Virus record (IMG/VR): IMGVR_UViG_3300025872_000220
Location: 1 to 29,615 of that record
Strand: one strand, 5' to 3'
Length of the DNA stretch: 29,615 bases
Source of the DNA: a virus
In this document: positions 23,419-29,615 of the stretch, in pieces
Numbering within the stretch: position 1 is the first letter of the stretch
Layout of the letters: every line of letters starts with the position of its first letter
The notes under the pieces: generated by a model
What the model saw: only the letters and a program-made list of their open reading frames with translations
Databases searched by the model: none
Told to the model about the DNA's origin: nothing
Made by a program: the position numbers and the translations under genes

Positions 23419-23642
23419 ACAGGTGTCCCTATTGCGGATGGGAATCGCGAACTGATTACCCGGTGGAATTCTGGTGTGGGAGCGTGACGAATCGGCATCG
23501 CAGCAAGACGTGCTTGGCGCTGGAGATTGGCCTGCTGAAAGAGCGGGTGAAGCGGTTGGAGGAGGCGGGGGATGCGATGCATCGATACTGCGACGCGATC
23601 TCTGCCCTCAAGTGGGAGAAAGCCAAGGAGACCAAGCCATGA
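23415..23642 (+). CDS. Small zinc-finger-like protein
   Basis: A 75-residue protein overlapping neighbours by 4 bases. Cys4-X2-Cys7 at the N-terminus (MNRCPYCGWESR), Cys21, Cys32 and nearby His residues suggest one zinc site. The remaining part is a charged helix (LKERVKRLEEAGDAMHRYCD). No family is recognised; a role in nucleic acid or protein binding is plausible. Confidence 0.6.
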   Translation: MNRCPYCGWESRTDYPVEFWCGSVTNRHRSKTCLALEIGLLKERVKRLEEAGDAMHRYCDAISALKWEKAKETKP

Positions 23643-23872
23643 CCATCCGCACCGAGATCGCTGGGAACCTATGCATCCTCACGTTCCCGGACAAAGGCGG
23701 GCAGACCCGCATCCGTGGGCGGGTGTGGAGGTGGGAGTACAGCCACGGGATGTTTGGTTTGCTAAGGAAGGACGGCGAGCCGATGAGCATGAGTGCATGG
23801 CCTGGGGAGAAGCATCCGTTGTGGCGGGCTGTCCGGCGGTGGGAGAAGAGGAATAGAAAGGCAAAGCGATGA
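23639..23872 (+). CDS. Small basic protein, unknown
   Basis: A 77-residue protein from ATG 23639; the frame open from 23474 gives a Gly-rich shadow of the preceding gene and is rejected. It is basic (GRVWRWEYSHGMFGLLRKDG, RAVRRWEKRNRKAKR) and rich in Trp, with a probable small beta fold. It overlaps both neighbours by 4 bases. Function unknown. Confidence 0.55.
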   Translation: MTIRTEIAGNLCILTFPDKGGQTRIRGRVWRWEYSHGMFGLLRKDGEPMSMSAWPGEKHPLWRAVRRWEKRNRKAKR

Positions 23873-24285
23873 ACCATATTGGTGACGGCAACGAAATGGT
23901 GAGCGACACGCCCAGGACGGATGCGGAGATATTGGAACCCGAGATTGTCCACCAAGACAGTCACTCGGAAGGTTGGGTTTCGATTGACTTCGCCCGCCAA
24001 CTGGAGCGCGAGCTCGATCGGTGCAACAACCTATACCGGAAGCTGGATGTTCACTCGTTGAACCTGAGTGATTTGATCCGCAAGCTGGAGCGCGAGCTTC
24101 AGGAGGCCCAAGAGCGGATTCGACTACTCATCGCCGAGCGGGACAGCGCACGGCAGCGGGCAGACCAGAGCTGGAAGCTGCGGGAGGAGTTCACGGCGCT
24201 TCTCGGGACGGATGATGTGAAGGAAGCGGTGCGTAGGCTTCAGCTGATGAACGAGAAACAGATTTCAACAACACAAACCAAATGA
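23869..24285 (+). CDS. Coiled-coil early protein (SDTPRTDAE family)
   Basis: A 138-residue protein. The N-terminal MVSDTPRTDAEI segment, followed by WVSIDFARQLERELDRCNN, is a pattern I recall from many uncultured phages ('SDTPRTD...vpadFARqLEReL'). The rest is a long coiled coil (LIRKLERELQEAQERIRLLI) continuing to QSWKLREEFTALLG. The function of this family is not known to me. Start at ATG 23869 overlaps the previous stop; an internal ATG at 23896 is possible. Confidence 0.65.
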   Translation: MNHIGDGNEMVSDTPRTDAEILEPEIVHQDSHSEGWVSIDFARQLERELDRCNNLYRKLDVHSLNLSDLIRKLERELQEAQERIRLLIAERDSARQRADQSWKLREEFTALLGTDDVKEAVRRLQLMNEKQISTTQTK

Positions 24286-24833
24286 ACAACACTATGAGTA
24301 TTGAGGAGTTCTGTGGCCTGCACGGTGCGTGTGTTGATGGCCGCAAGTGGGCGTTGGAAAACTGCGTGTCGATGGAGGATGCGTGGGCGAAGCTGAAGCC
24401 TCGGTGGCTGTTATGGGTTGCGACGCGCCCGGGTGTGCTGACGCAGCGCGAGTTAAGGACGTTTGCGGTGTGGTGTGCGCGACAGGTGCAGCATCTGATG
24501 ACTGATCCGCGCAGTGTGGCTGCGTTGGACGTGGCGGAGAGACATGCTGAAGGGTTGGCAACGGATGAGGAGTTGAATGCTGCGTGGGATGCTGCGGGGC
24601 GTGCCTCGTGGGATGCTGCTCGGGCTTCTGCGCGGGCTGCGGCGCTGTCTTCTGCGGATGCTGCGCGGGCTTCTGCATTGGCTGATGCGCGGTATGCTGC
24701 GCGTGCGTCGTGGGATGCTGCACGGGCTGCGGCGCTGGCTCTTGCGCGGGCTGCTGCGGGGGATGCTGCGAAGGATGCACAAGCAGCGTGGATGCGGGCA
24801 AACACGAAGCCGAATTTCGGGAAAACCAAATGA
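24282..24833 (+). CDS. Alanine-rich repeat protein of phages
   Basis: A 183-residue protein. The first 95 residues have a conserved look: EEFCGLHGACVDGRKWALEN, KPRWLLWVATRPGVLTQREL, AVWCARQVQHLMTDPRSVAA. Residues about 100-170 are a degenerate repeat of AWDAA, ASARAAAL, ASWDAARA and similar, nearly all Ala, Arg, Ser and Asp. The repeat would form a long helix or solenoid. Related proteins are common in uncultured phage genomes; some databases label them immunity-like, but I would not transfer that. GCT and GCG codons make the DNA a short-period repeat. It overlaps both neighbours by 4 bases. Confidence 0.7.
   Translation: MNNTMSIEEFCGLHGACVDGRKWALENCVSMEDAWAKLKPRWLLWVATRPGVLTQRELRTFAVWCARQVQHLMTDPRSVAALDVAERHAEGLATDEELNAAWDAAGRASWDAARASARAAALSSADAARASALADARYAARASWDAARAAALALARAAAGDAAKDAQAAWMRANTKPNFGKTK
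24577..24790. repeat. Degenerate short-period repeat encoding the Ala-rich tract
   Basis: Many copies of GGGATGCTGC, GCGGGCTTCTGC and GCGGGCTGCGGCGCTG occur in varied order with a basic period of 3 and longer units of about 15. The stretch is open in five of the six frames, which explains several spurious frames here. Such tracts expand and contract by slippage. Confidence 0.75.
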
Positions 24834-25402
24834 ACATGAGAACACTGATGGCGATGATGGTGGCCTACTCAACGCAGGCCGCGACGGTGGTTCACACCGT
24901 GACGATCAACCCAACGCTGACGGATTGGAGTGCGACCAACCGGGTCCCGCAGTTCGACCAGCGGCTCGGCAAGCTCCGCTCCGTCCAGGTGACGGTGGAT
25001 GGGGCGAGCGAGGCGTTGGCGCGGGTGGTATTCAGCCGGGTGATCCGGCAGCCCGCGTATGAGTTGGCGGTGACCAACACGGCGTCTGTGTCGGCTGGCG
25101 GACTGGTGGCGTCGAGCGTTGTGGTTGGGGTGCACACCGGAGTGGCGGTATCCAACACAACGAATCTGGTGAACTTCCCGGTGGTGTTGGCCGGTGCGGC
25201 GACGACCAATCGCAATCTGTCCGCGTGGATCGGTACTGGCACGGTGCCGGTGGTGACGCAGGCCAGTGCGCGGACGTGGTACAGCGGGCCGGGTGACTAC
25301 ACGTTGGCATGGCGCACGGCAGCGAGCGCGGTGGCCACTGTGGCCTACACGTTCGACGGGAAGTGCGAAGAGGACTCCGACAAGGACAAGGACGGACGAT
25401 GA
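24830..25402 (+). CDS. Exported beta-sandwich protein (choice-of-anchor E-like)
   Basis: A 190-residue protein from ATG 24830 (ATGA overlap); a Cys-rich upstream extension from 24710 is a shadow of the Ala repeat and is rejected. Residues 1-18 (MNMRTLMAMMVAYSTQAA) look like a weak signal peptide. TLTDWSATNRVPQFDQRLGK and LRSVQVTVDG match the opening of choice-of-anchor E proteins, which read 'l.dW...l.lpqFDpsLGtLtsV.v...g'; GTGTVPVVTQASARTW and ATVAYTFDG fit the end. The tail CEEDSDKDKDGR is acidic, with no PEP-CTERM anchor. Such proteins are bacterial exported proteins; finding one among early phage genes suggests a moron gene that alters the host surface. The role is not known. Confidence 0.6.
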   Translation: MNMRTLMAMMVAYSTQAATVVHTVTINPTLTDWSATNRVPQFDQRLGKLRSVQVTVDGASEALARVVFSRVIRQPAYELAVTNTASVSAGGLVASSVVVGVHTGVAVSNTTNLVNFPVVLAGAATTNRNLSAWIGTGTVPVVTQASARTWYSGPGDYTLAWRTAASAVATVAYTFDGKCEEDSDKDKDGR

Positions 25403-25602
25403 GTGCGACCTGTACACACTGCAACGCGCCGATTCAGATCGAGACGGCGACGTTTACCGAGTTCCGATGCGGAGCCGGGTTCTATGCCGAGTCCGGCGAC
25501 CATTGGGAATGCGACGAGGCAACCAGAGCGCAGCGCATCGAGGACAACGATGGGTGGAAGAATGACGCGGAACGTATGGATCGGAAAGGGGTGACGGCGT
25601 GA
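25399..25602 (+). CDS. Small zinc-ribbon-like protein
   Basis: A 67-residue protein starting at ATG 25399, overlapping the previous stop. Cys5-X2-Cys8 (TCTHCNAPI), Cys24 (FRCGAGF) and Cys38 (HWECDEAT) could bind one zinc. The rest is acidic and polar (RIEDNDGWKNDAERMDRK). Similar short zinc proteins are frequent in phage early regions. No specific function is visible. Confidence 0.6.
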   Translation: MSATCTHCNAPIQIETATFTEFRCGAGFYAESGDHWECDEATRAQRIEDNDGWKNDAERMDRKGVTA

Positions 25603-26036
25603 AATCCCTATCCGTTTTTGTGCCAGGGCTACCTGTTGGCCAACCCAGACCTCGCGCAACGTCCTTTGGTGGGCGTGCGCGGATGTACGATCCCGGTACG
25701 TCCAACGAGTGGAAAGCCTGCGTCATCCATGCGGTGCGCGGGAATGCTGGCCTGTTCCCGGCGGGAATCCCGGTGCGGTGTGATCTGACGTTCTTTCTGC
25801 CCCGGCCCAAGGCTCACTACGGGACTGGGAAGAACGCCATCGTGTTGAAGGGATCGGCGCCAACGCGGCCTACCGGGAAACCGGACCGGGACAATCTGGA
25901 GAAAGCCGTGCTCGACGCACTCACGTCCGCCGGGATTTGGCACGATGATTCTCAGGTGACAGATGGGAGGTTGCGCAAGCGGTATGCGATTCTAAACACA
26001 GGATGTGAAATCAGAATCACGGAGGATGTAGAATGA
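25599..26036 (+). CDS. rusA: RusA-type Holliday junction resolvase
   Basis: A 145-residue enzyme, near the usual RusA length. It begins with a strand (SLSVFVPGLPVGQPRPRA) and carries the signature KPDRDNLEKAVLDALTSAG with Asp96 and Asp98, followed by WHDDSQV with Asp116 and Asp117. These acidic residues bind the metal for cutting four-way junctions. The start is GTG overlapping the previous stop. It resolves recombination intermediates made by the RecT-like protein and nuclease before packaging. Confidence 0.9.
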   Translation: MKSLSVFVPGLPVGQPRPRATSFGGRARMYDPGTSNEWKACVIHAVRGNAGLFPAGIPVRCDLTFFLPRPKAHYGTGKNAIVLKGSAPTRPTGKPDRDNLEKAVLDALTSAGIWHDDSQVTDGRLRKRYAILNTGCEIRITEDVE

Positions 26037-26212
26037 ACGACACGATCAAAATTCAGGAGTTTGCGGTTAAAGAAATCGGAGCAATCGACAGAATCAAATT
26101 CAACCAGGCGTTCCGCAAGTTTCTAGAACGTCACGGTCAGCACGAAGAAATTGCCGTGATGGATCGGATGAGCGGACGCAACAGAAGAAAAGCCGGTAAA
26201 ACCAAGAAATAG
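26033..26212 (+). CDS. Small basic helical protein, 59 residues
   Basis: Runs from ATG 26033, overlapping the RusA stop, to TAG 26210-26212, two bases before SSB. It is helical and basic: KEIGAIDRIKFNQAFRKF, then a terminal SGRNRRKAGKTKK tail. The tight fit between RusA and SSB supports it. No family is recognised; the basic tail suggests nucleic acid contact. Confidence 0.6.
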   Translation: MNDTIKIQEFAVKEIGAIDRIKFNQAFRKFLERHGQHEEIAVMDRMSGRNRRKAGKTKK

Positions 26213-26214
26213 TT

Positions 26215-26634
26215 ATGAACATCAACAAATGCATCATCGCGGGGAATGTGACTCGCGACCCAGAACTGAATCACACGACTGCGGGCAAGTCCGTGGTCAA
26301 CTTTACCGTCGCGTCGACCGAGAGATGGAAGAGCGAAACCGGAGAACAGAAGGAGCACACGGAGTTCATCGAGTGCCGGTCATGGAGCAAGCAGGCCGAG
26401 GTGATCGCCAAGTATTTCCGCAAGGGCTCGCGGATCTACATCGAGGGCAAGCTCAGGACTGAAAAGTGGGAAAAGGACGGGCAGAAGCGCCAGAAGATCA
26501 TTGTTGAGGTTGCTGCTTTTGAGTTCATCGACCGCAAGGACGACCATACTCCTCGTAACTCGGCACCTGCTCCGCAAGCTGCTGCGAAGCCTGCGAGACA
26601 AGCGCCGGACACTTCAGATGACGTACCATTCTGA
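26215..26634 (+). CDS. ssb: Single-stranded DNA-binding protein
   Basis: A 139-residue SSB. The OB fold is clear: MNINKCIIAGNVTRDPELNH, VVNFTVASTERWK, HTEFIECRSWSKQAEVIAKY, then GSRIYIEGKLRTEKW and KIIVEVAAFEFID. A Pro/Ala-rich linker (APAPQAAAKPARQAP) leads to the acidic tip DTSDDVPF, which in SSBs recruits partner proteins. It coats single strands during phage replication and recombination and would work with RecT and the helicase next door. Confidence 0.93.
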   Translation: MNINKCIIAGNVTRDPELNHTTAGKSVVNFTVASTERWKSETGEQKEHTEFIECRSWSKQAEVIAKYFRKGSRIYIEGKLRTEKWEKDGQKRQKIIVEVAAFEFIDRKDDHTPRNSAPAPQAAAKPARQAPDTSDDVPF

Positions 26635-26637
26635 CCT

Positions 26638-28827
26638 ATGAGCTACGATCAATTCATTGATACCAAACGCAAAACACACAAGCCGTGCGGATTTGATCCG
26701 GCTCCGTTTATCGTTCCGCTGTTTGACTGGCAGAAAGTGATCGTCACCTGGGCGGTTCGGCTTGGTCGCGCTGCGCTGTTTGAGGATTGCGGCCTTGGAA
26801 AGACTGCGCAGCAGCTTGAATGGGCAAGCCAGGTGTTTAGGAAGACTGGCAAGTCGGTTCTGATCCTCACGCCTCTCGCAGTCGCAGAGCAGACCGTTTC
26901 AGAGGCTTCCAAGTTTGGCGTGCCGTGCTCCTTGGTTGAGTCTGAGGACGAGATCCGGACCGCTGGAGTCTACGTGACCAACTACGAGAAGCTCGACGCC
27001 TTCTCTAGCCACGAGTTTGCCGGGGTTGTTTTGGACGAATCCAGCATCCTGAAATCATTCACCGGGAAGACGCGCAGGCAATTGACTCACCGCTTCTCAT
27101 CAACTCCATATCGGCTTTGCTGCACGGCTACGCCGTCGCCGAACGACTACACGGAGTTAGGCCAGCACGCTGAGTTCCTTGGGGTGTGCACGCCTGCGCA
27201 GATGCTTTGCACGTTCTTCATCAACGACACGTTCAACACCGGGGATTGGAGGCTGAAAAAGCATGCCGAGTCGGAGTTTTGGAAGTGGCTCGCCTCGTGG
27301 GCGGCGTGCGTCGCGAAGCCTTCGGACATTGGATTTAGTGACGACGGATACGACCTGCCAAGGTTGGATCTCAAGACGGTGATGGTTGACGTGGACGAGG
27401 GTAAAGACAGAGGGGAAGACCTGTTCCGAATCGCCACCCTGTCCGCGACAACCATGCACCGGGAAATGCGCCTCACTTCGGACGCAAGGGCATCAGCGGT
27501 TGCGGAAATGGTCAACGGATCCGTCGAGCAGTGGGTTGTATGGTGCAACACCAATGACGAGGCGGACGCCTTAGCCGCAAAGATTCCAGACGCTGTCGAA
27601 GTGCGCGGATCGGACACTGCAAAGGCCAAGCGATCAGCATTGTCGGAGTTCCTGGTTGGATCCGCTCGCGTAATCATCACCAAGCCATCAATCGCAGGCT
27701 TCGGACTCAATTGGCAGCACTGTAAGAACGTCGCATTCGTCGGCCTGTCTTACTCATTTGAGGACTTCTACCAAGCGCTCAGGAGAATATATCGGTTCGG
27801 CCAGAAGCGGGAGGTGAACGCATACATCGTACAAGCGAGGACCGAGGGTGCAATTCTTCGATCCATTCAGACCAAGATGAAGCAACACGCGGATATGCAA
27901 AAGAACATGAAAAATGCAGCTTTGGAACTCAGATTGATCAAGAGCAAGGACGCTCCAGAAAAGACGGACATCGACGTATACAAAGGTGACGGGTGGGAGG
28001 TTCACCACGGGGATTGCGTCAGGGTTGCAAAGACAATCCCTGATGCATCCATCGGGATGGCGGTTTTTTCGCCTCCATTTGCGGACCTGTTCACATACTC
28101 GTCAGACCTTCAGGATATGGGGAACTGCGAGAGCATGGACGAGTTCATGAAGCAGTTCGATTTCCTGATCGCCGAGATCGCCCGGATCATGAAGCCAGGT
28201 CGCGAGGTGTGCGTTCACTGCGTCGACCTGATCTCTACCAAGTGGAAGCATGGGCGCATCGAGCTTCAGGACTTCTCAGGCGCGATCGTGAGAGCTTTCT
28301 GGCGTCACGGCTTTCTGTTCCATTCCCGAATCACGATCTGGAAAAGCCCGGTCACGGAAATGCAGCGCACCAAGGCGCACGGCCTGCTCTACAAGACACT
28401 CTGCGCCGACTCGTCGGATTCACGGGTAGGAGTGCCGGACTACCTACTCGTGTTCCGCGCTCCTGGAGAATGCGAAGAACCGGTCACAAAGGACCGATCC
28501 AAGTACCCGGTCGACTGGTGGCAGGAGGTTGCAAGCCCTGTATGGATGACGGTTGACCAAGGCCGAGTTTTGAACGGCGAGGGCGCAAGGGACCACCGCG
28601 ACGAAAGGCACATCTGCCCGCTTCAACTGGACGTGATTGAAAGGGCTGTTGAGCTTTGGAGCAACCCTGGGGATCTGGTTTACAGTCCGTTTACCGGTAT
28701 CGGCTCCGAGGGATACGGAGCCGTCAAACTTGGAAGGCGATTCATTGGGTCGGAGTTGAAGGAAAGTTACGTGAATCAAGCGGTGGCGAATCTACAAAAC
28801 GCAACGAGCCAGCTGGCATTGTTTTGA
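26638..28827 (+). CDS. SNF2-like helicase fused to a DNA methyltransferase
   Basis: A 729-residue two-domain protein. Residues about 25-440 are an SF2 translocase: Walker A ALFEDCGLGKT (46-56), VLDESS (131-136) instead of DEAH, TATPSPND (163-170), ITKPSIAGFGLNWQHC, and motif VI QALRRIYRFGQKR near 379. Residues about 455-729 are a beta-class methyltransferase: GDCVRVAKTIPD, motif IV SPPF (478-481), then the AdoMet-binding motif I SPFTGIGSEG (683-692). SPPF is typical of N4-cytosine enzymes but also of some N6-adenine ones. No nuclease domain is visible. It probably modifies phage DNA while translocating, protecting it from host restriction. It starts 3 bases after SSB. Confidence 0.88.
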   Translation: MSYDQFIDTKRKTHKPCGFDPAPFIVPLFDWQKVIVTWAVRLGRAALFEDCGLGKTAQQLEWASQVFRKTGKSVLILTPLAVAEQTVSEASKFGVPCSLVESEDEIRTAGVYVTNYEKLDAFSSHEFAGVVLDESSILKSFTGKTRRQLTHRFSSTPYRLCCTATPSPNDYTELGQHAEFLGVCTPAQMLCTFFINDTFNTGDWRLKKHAESEFWKWLASWAACVAKPSDIGFSDDGYDLPRLDLKTVMVDVDEGKDRGEDLFRIATLSATTMHREMRLTSDARASAVAEMVNGSVEQWVVWCNTNDEADALAAKIPDAVEVRGSDTAKAKRSALSEFLVGSARVIITKPSIAGFGLNWQHCKNVAFVGLSYSFEDFYQALRRIYRFGQKREVNAYIVQARTEGAILRSIQTKMKQHADMQKNMKNAALELRLIKSKDAPEKTDIDVYKGDGWEVHHGDCVRVAKTIPDASIGMAVFSPPFADLFTYSSDLQDMGNCESMDEFMKQFDFLIAEIARIMKPGREVCVHCVDLISTKWKHGRIELQDFSGAIVRAFWRHGFLFHSRITIWKSPVTEMQRTKAHGLLYKTLCADSSDSRVGVPDYLLVFRAPGECEEPVTKDRSKYPVDWWQEVASPVWMTVDQGRVLNGEGARDHRDERHICPLQLDVIERAVELWSNPGDLVYSPFTGIGSEGYGAVKLGRRFIGSELKESYVNQAVANLQNATSQLALF

Positions 28828-28830
28828 CAT

Positions 28831-29058
28831 ATGAGCACACGCATCACACACCCAAACCTAAAGTTTGTCCCAACTCGCGAAAGCCAGGCGGAAAAGGTGT
28901 ACCAGCGGTACTACCAGAAGCCGATGAAGATCAGTCGCAATGAGGCATTGGAAGCCGCGAACAACCGCGAGATCTACCACAATGCCGCAGCGATTGCGGC
29001 CGCCGCAGTGAGGTCCGGTTTGCTCAAGATGCCGACAAAACGGAAGGACATCATGTGA
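28831..29058 (+). CDS. Small helical protein, unknown
   Basis: A 75-residue protein 3 bases after the methyltransferase gene and overlapping the next by 4 bases. Basic N-terminus (ESQAEKVYQRYYQKPMK), then an Ala-rich helix (NREIYHNAAAIAAAAVRSG). No motif is recognised. Its place suggests it accompanies the twin-HTH protein. Confidence 0.55.
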   Translation: MSTRITHPNLKFVPTRESQAEKVYQRYYQKPMKISRNEALEAANNREIYHNAAAIAAAAVRSGLLKMPTKRKDIM

Positions 29059-29471
29059 AGACTTTTGACCTGCCATCGCAGGAGTACATCCGGCGCGTTA
29101 CGCGATGGGCGGAGCCGCTGCCGAAGGTAAAACCTCAGGAGACAGCAAAGCCGCATCCGCTCAAGGGCAAGCCGAAGGCGTCCACGATCACGCCAGCGGA
29201 GGTCCACGAGATGCGACGCTTGAAGATGTCCGGGATGCTCAACAAGGAGATCGCCGAGAAGATGGGAAGATCCTACACGGCGGTTCAAGTGATCGTGACG
29301 GACCTGACCAAGGCAACCCGCAACGAGGCCGATCAGAAACGCGCGATCATCCGGCAACTGCGAGACCGTGGGGCGACCTACCGGGAGATAACGAAGGCCA
29401 CGGGAGCAGGCAAAACGGCGATCCAGTGGGCGGTGAATAAGCCTGTGAGATTGGCAAGGAAAGCGCGGTAA
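29055..29471 (+). CDS. Twin helix-turn-helix protein (small terminase or late regulator candidate)
   Basis: A 138-residue basic protein with a GTG start. After a Pro/Lys-rich N-terminus come two HTH-like units: STITPAEVHEMRRLKMSGM with NKEIAEKMGRSYTAVQVIV, and KRAIIRQLRDRGATYREI with TKATGAGKTAIQWAVNKP. Two sequence-recognition helices suggest resolvase-like or homeodomain-like DNA binding. It is the last early gene before the non-coding end. Small terminase subunits are HTH proteins and none is beside the large subunit; a regulator of late transcription is equally possible. Confidence 0.65.
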   Translation: MKTFDLPSQEYIRRVTRWAEPLPKVKPQETAKPHPLKGKPKASTITPAEVHEMRRLKMSGMLNKEIAEKMGRSYTAVQVIVTDLTKATRNEADQKRAIIRQLRDRGATYREITKATGAGKTAIQWAVNKPVRLARKAR

Positions 29472-29615
29472 AAGAAACCCAAACAAACCACTGGTCAGTC
29501 GCAGAACAATCGCTAGAGAGAAGCCGTTGACGCGAGGTGTGAGAGCCGGACGTCAAACCTACATCACCGACATGAAACAGTTTTCCCCCTCTTTTTGTCT
29601 CGGACCCGGCGCTTT
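29472..29615 (+). promoter_or_regulatory. Non-coding right end with inverted repeat and possible late promoter
   Basis: No gene is complete here. TTGACG (29527-29532) could be a -35 element, and with CGTCAA (29551-29556) it forms a 6-bp inverted repeat with an 18-base spacer. No good -10 follows. An ATG at 29572 opens a frame that runs off the edge; if the contig is circular it continues at base 2 to 223. It would be a suitable place for a promoter reading into the capsid genes. Confidence 0.35.

Noticed and set aside
24710-24829. Cys-rich N-terminal extension of the exported protein
   Set aside because: It is a shifted read of the Ala codons; the ATG at 24830 overlaps the previous stop as other genes here do.
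24577-25062. Leu/Arg/Gly-rich plus-strand frame over the Ala tract
   Set aside because: It is the same repeat read in another frame and has no support outside the tract.
1-29615. tRNA genes, CRISPR arrays, insertion sequences, integrase and attachment sites
   Set aside because: I looked for cloverleaf-like segments, regularly spaced repeats, transposase or recombinase motifs and found none I could support.

Overview
The window looks like most or all of the genome of a tailed double-stranded DNA phage (Caudoviricetes), probably a siphovirus with a short non-contractile tail. Every gene I can support lies on the + strand. Most neighbours are joined by ATGA or GTGA start/stop overlaps or sit within about 15 bases of each other. 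Lambda-type packaging and head genes (GpA-like terminase, gpW-like connector, lambda-family portal, S49 protease) mark it as a phage. A lipobox protein in the lysis region suggests a Gram-negative host. Features of the accessory genes (an anchor-E-like exported protein, AWDAA-repeat proteins) recall phages of Verrucomicrobiota and relatives, but that is memory-based inference and no host gene is present to test it.

Layout. (1) 129-1966: capsid block with a coiled-coil scaffold-like protein, the major capsid protein and a cement-like protein, closed by a strong intrinsic terminator at 2004-2035. (2) 2043-5357: a fibre/adsorption module of visibly lower GC, with a signal-peptide-bearing fibre protein, two small beta-rich fibre proteins, an unknown probable receptor-binding protein and an SGNH hydrolase. 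(3) 5387-6351: lysis-like cassette of small membrane proteins, a holin candidate and a lipoprotein. (4) 6448-11886: head completion, tail completion, terminase large subunit, connector, portal and protease. (5) 11883-19367: tail genes (terminator, tube, chaperone candidate, a short tape measure, several unknown proteins and a 1126-residue tail protein). (6) 19368-19835: a regulatory region with a 66-residue Cro-like HTH protein and four TTGC-N6-GCAA palindromes, which I read as the early switch. (7) 19835-29471: early genes, including a RecT-like annealing protein, a Fe-S PD-(D/E)XK nuclease, RusA, SSB, a helicase-methyltransferase fusion, a twin-HTH protein, and many small unknown proteins. 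(8) 29472-29615: non-coding end with possible regulatory sequence.

How it fits together: RecT, the nuclease, SSB and RusA make a recombination module that would build and resolve concatemers for packaging by the terminase. The helicase-methylase fusion probably modifies phage DNA. The capsid genes at the left end are separated from portal and protease by about 6-10 kb of fibre, lysis and packaging genes. If the contig is circular, the early region runs directly into the capsid block across the window ends.

The most interesting items are the palindromic operator array around the HTH gene, the nuclease-free helicase-methyltransferase fusion, the exported proteins carried by a phage (fibre protein and anchor-E-like protein), and the displaced capsid genes. 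I see no integrase, tRNA, CRISPR array, insertion sequence, recognisable endolysin, primase or DNA polymerase.
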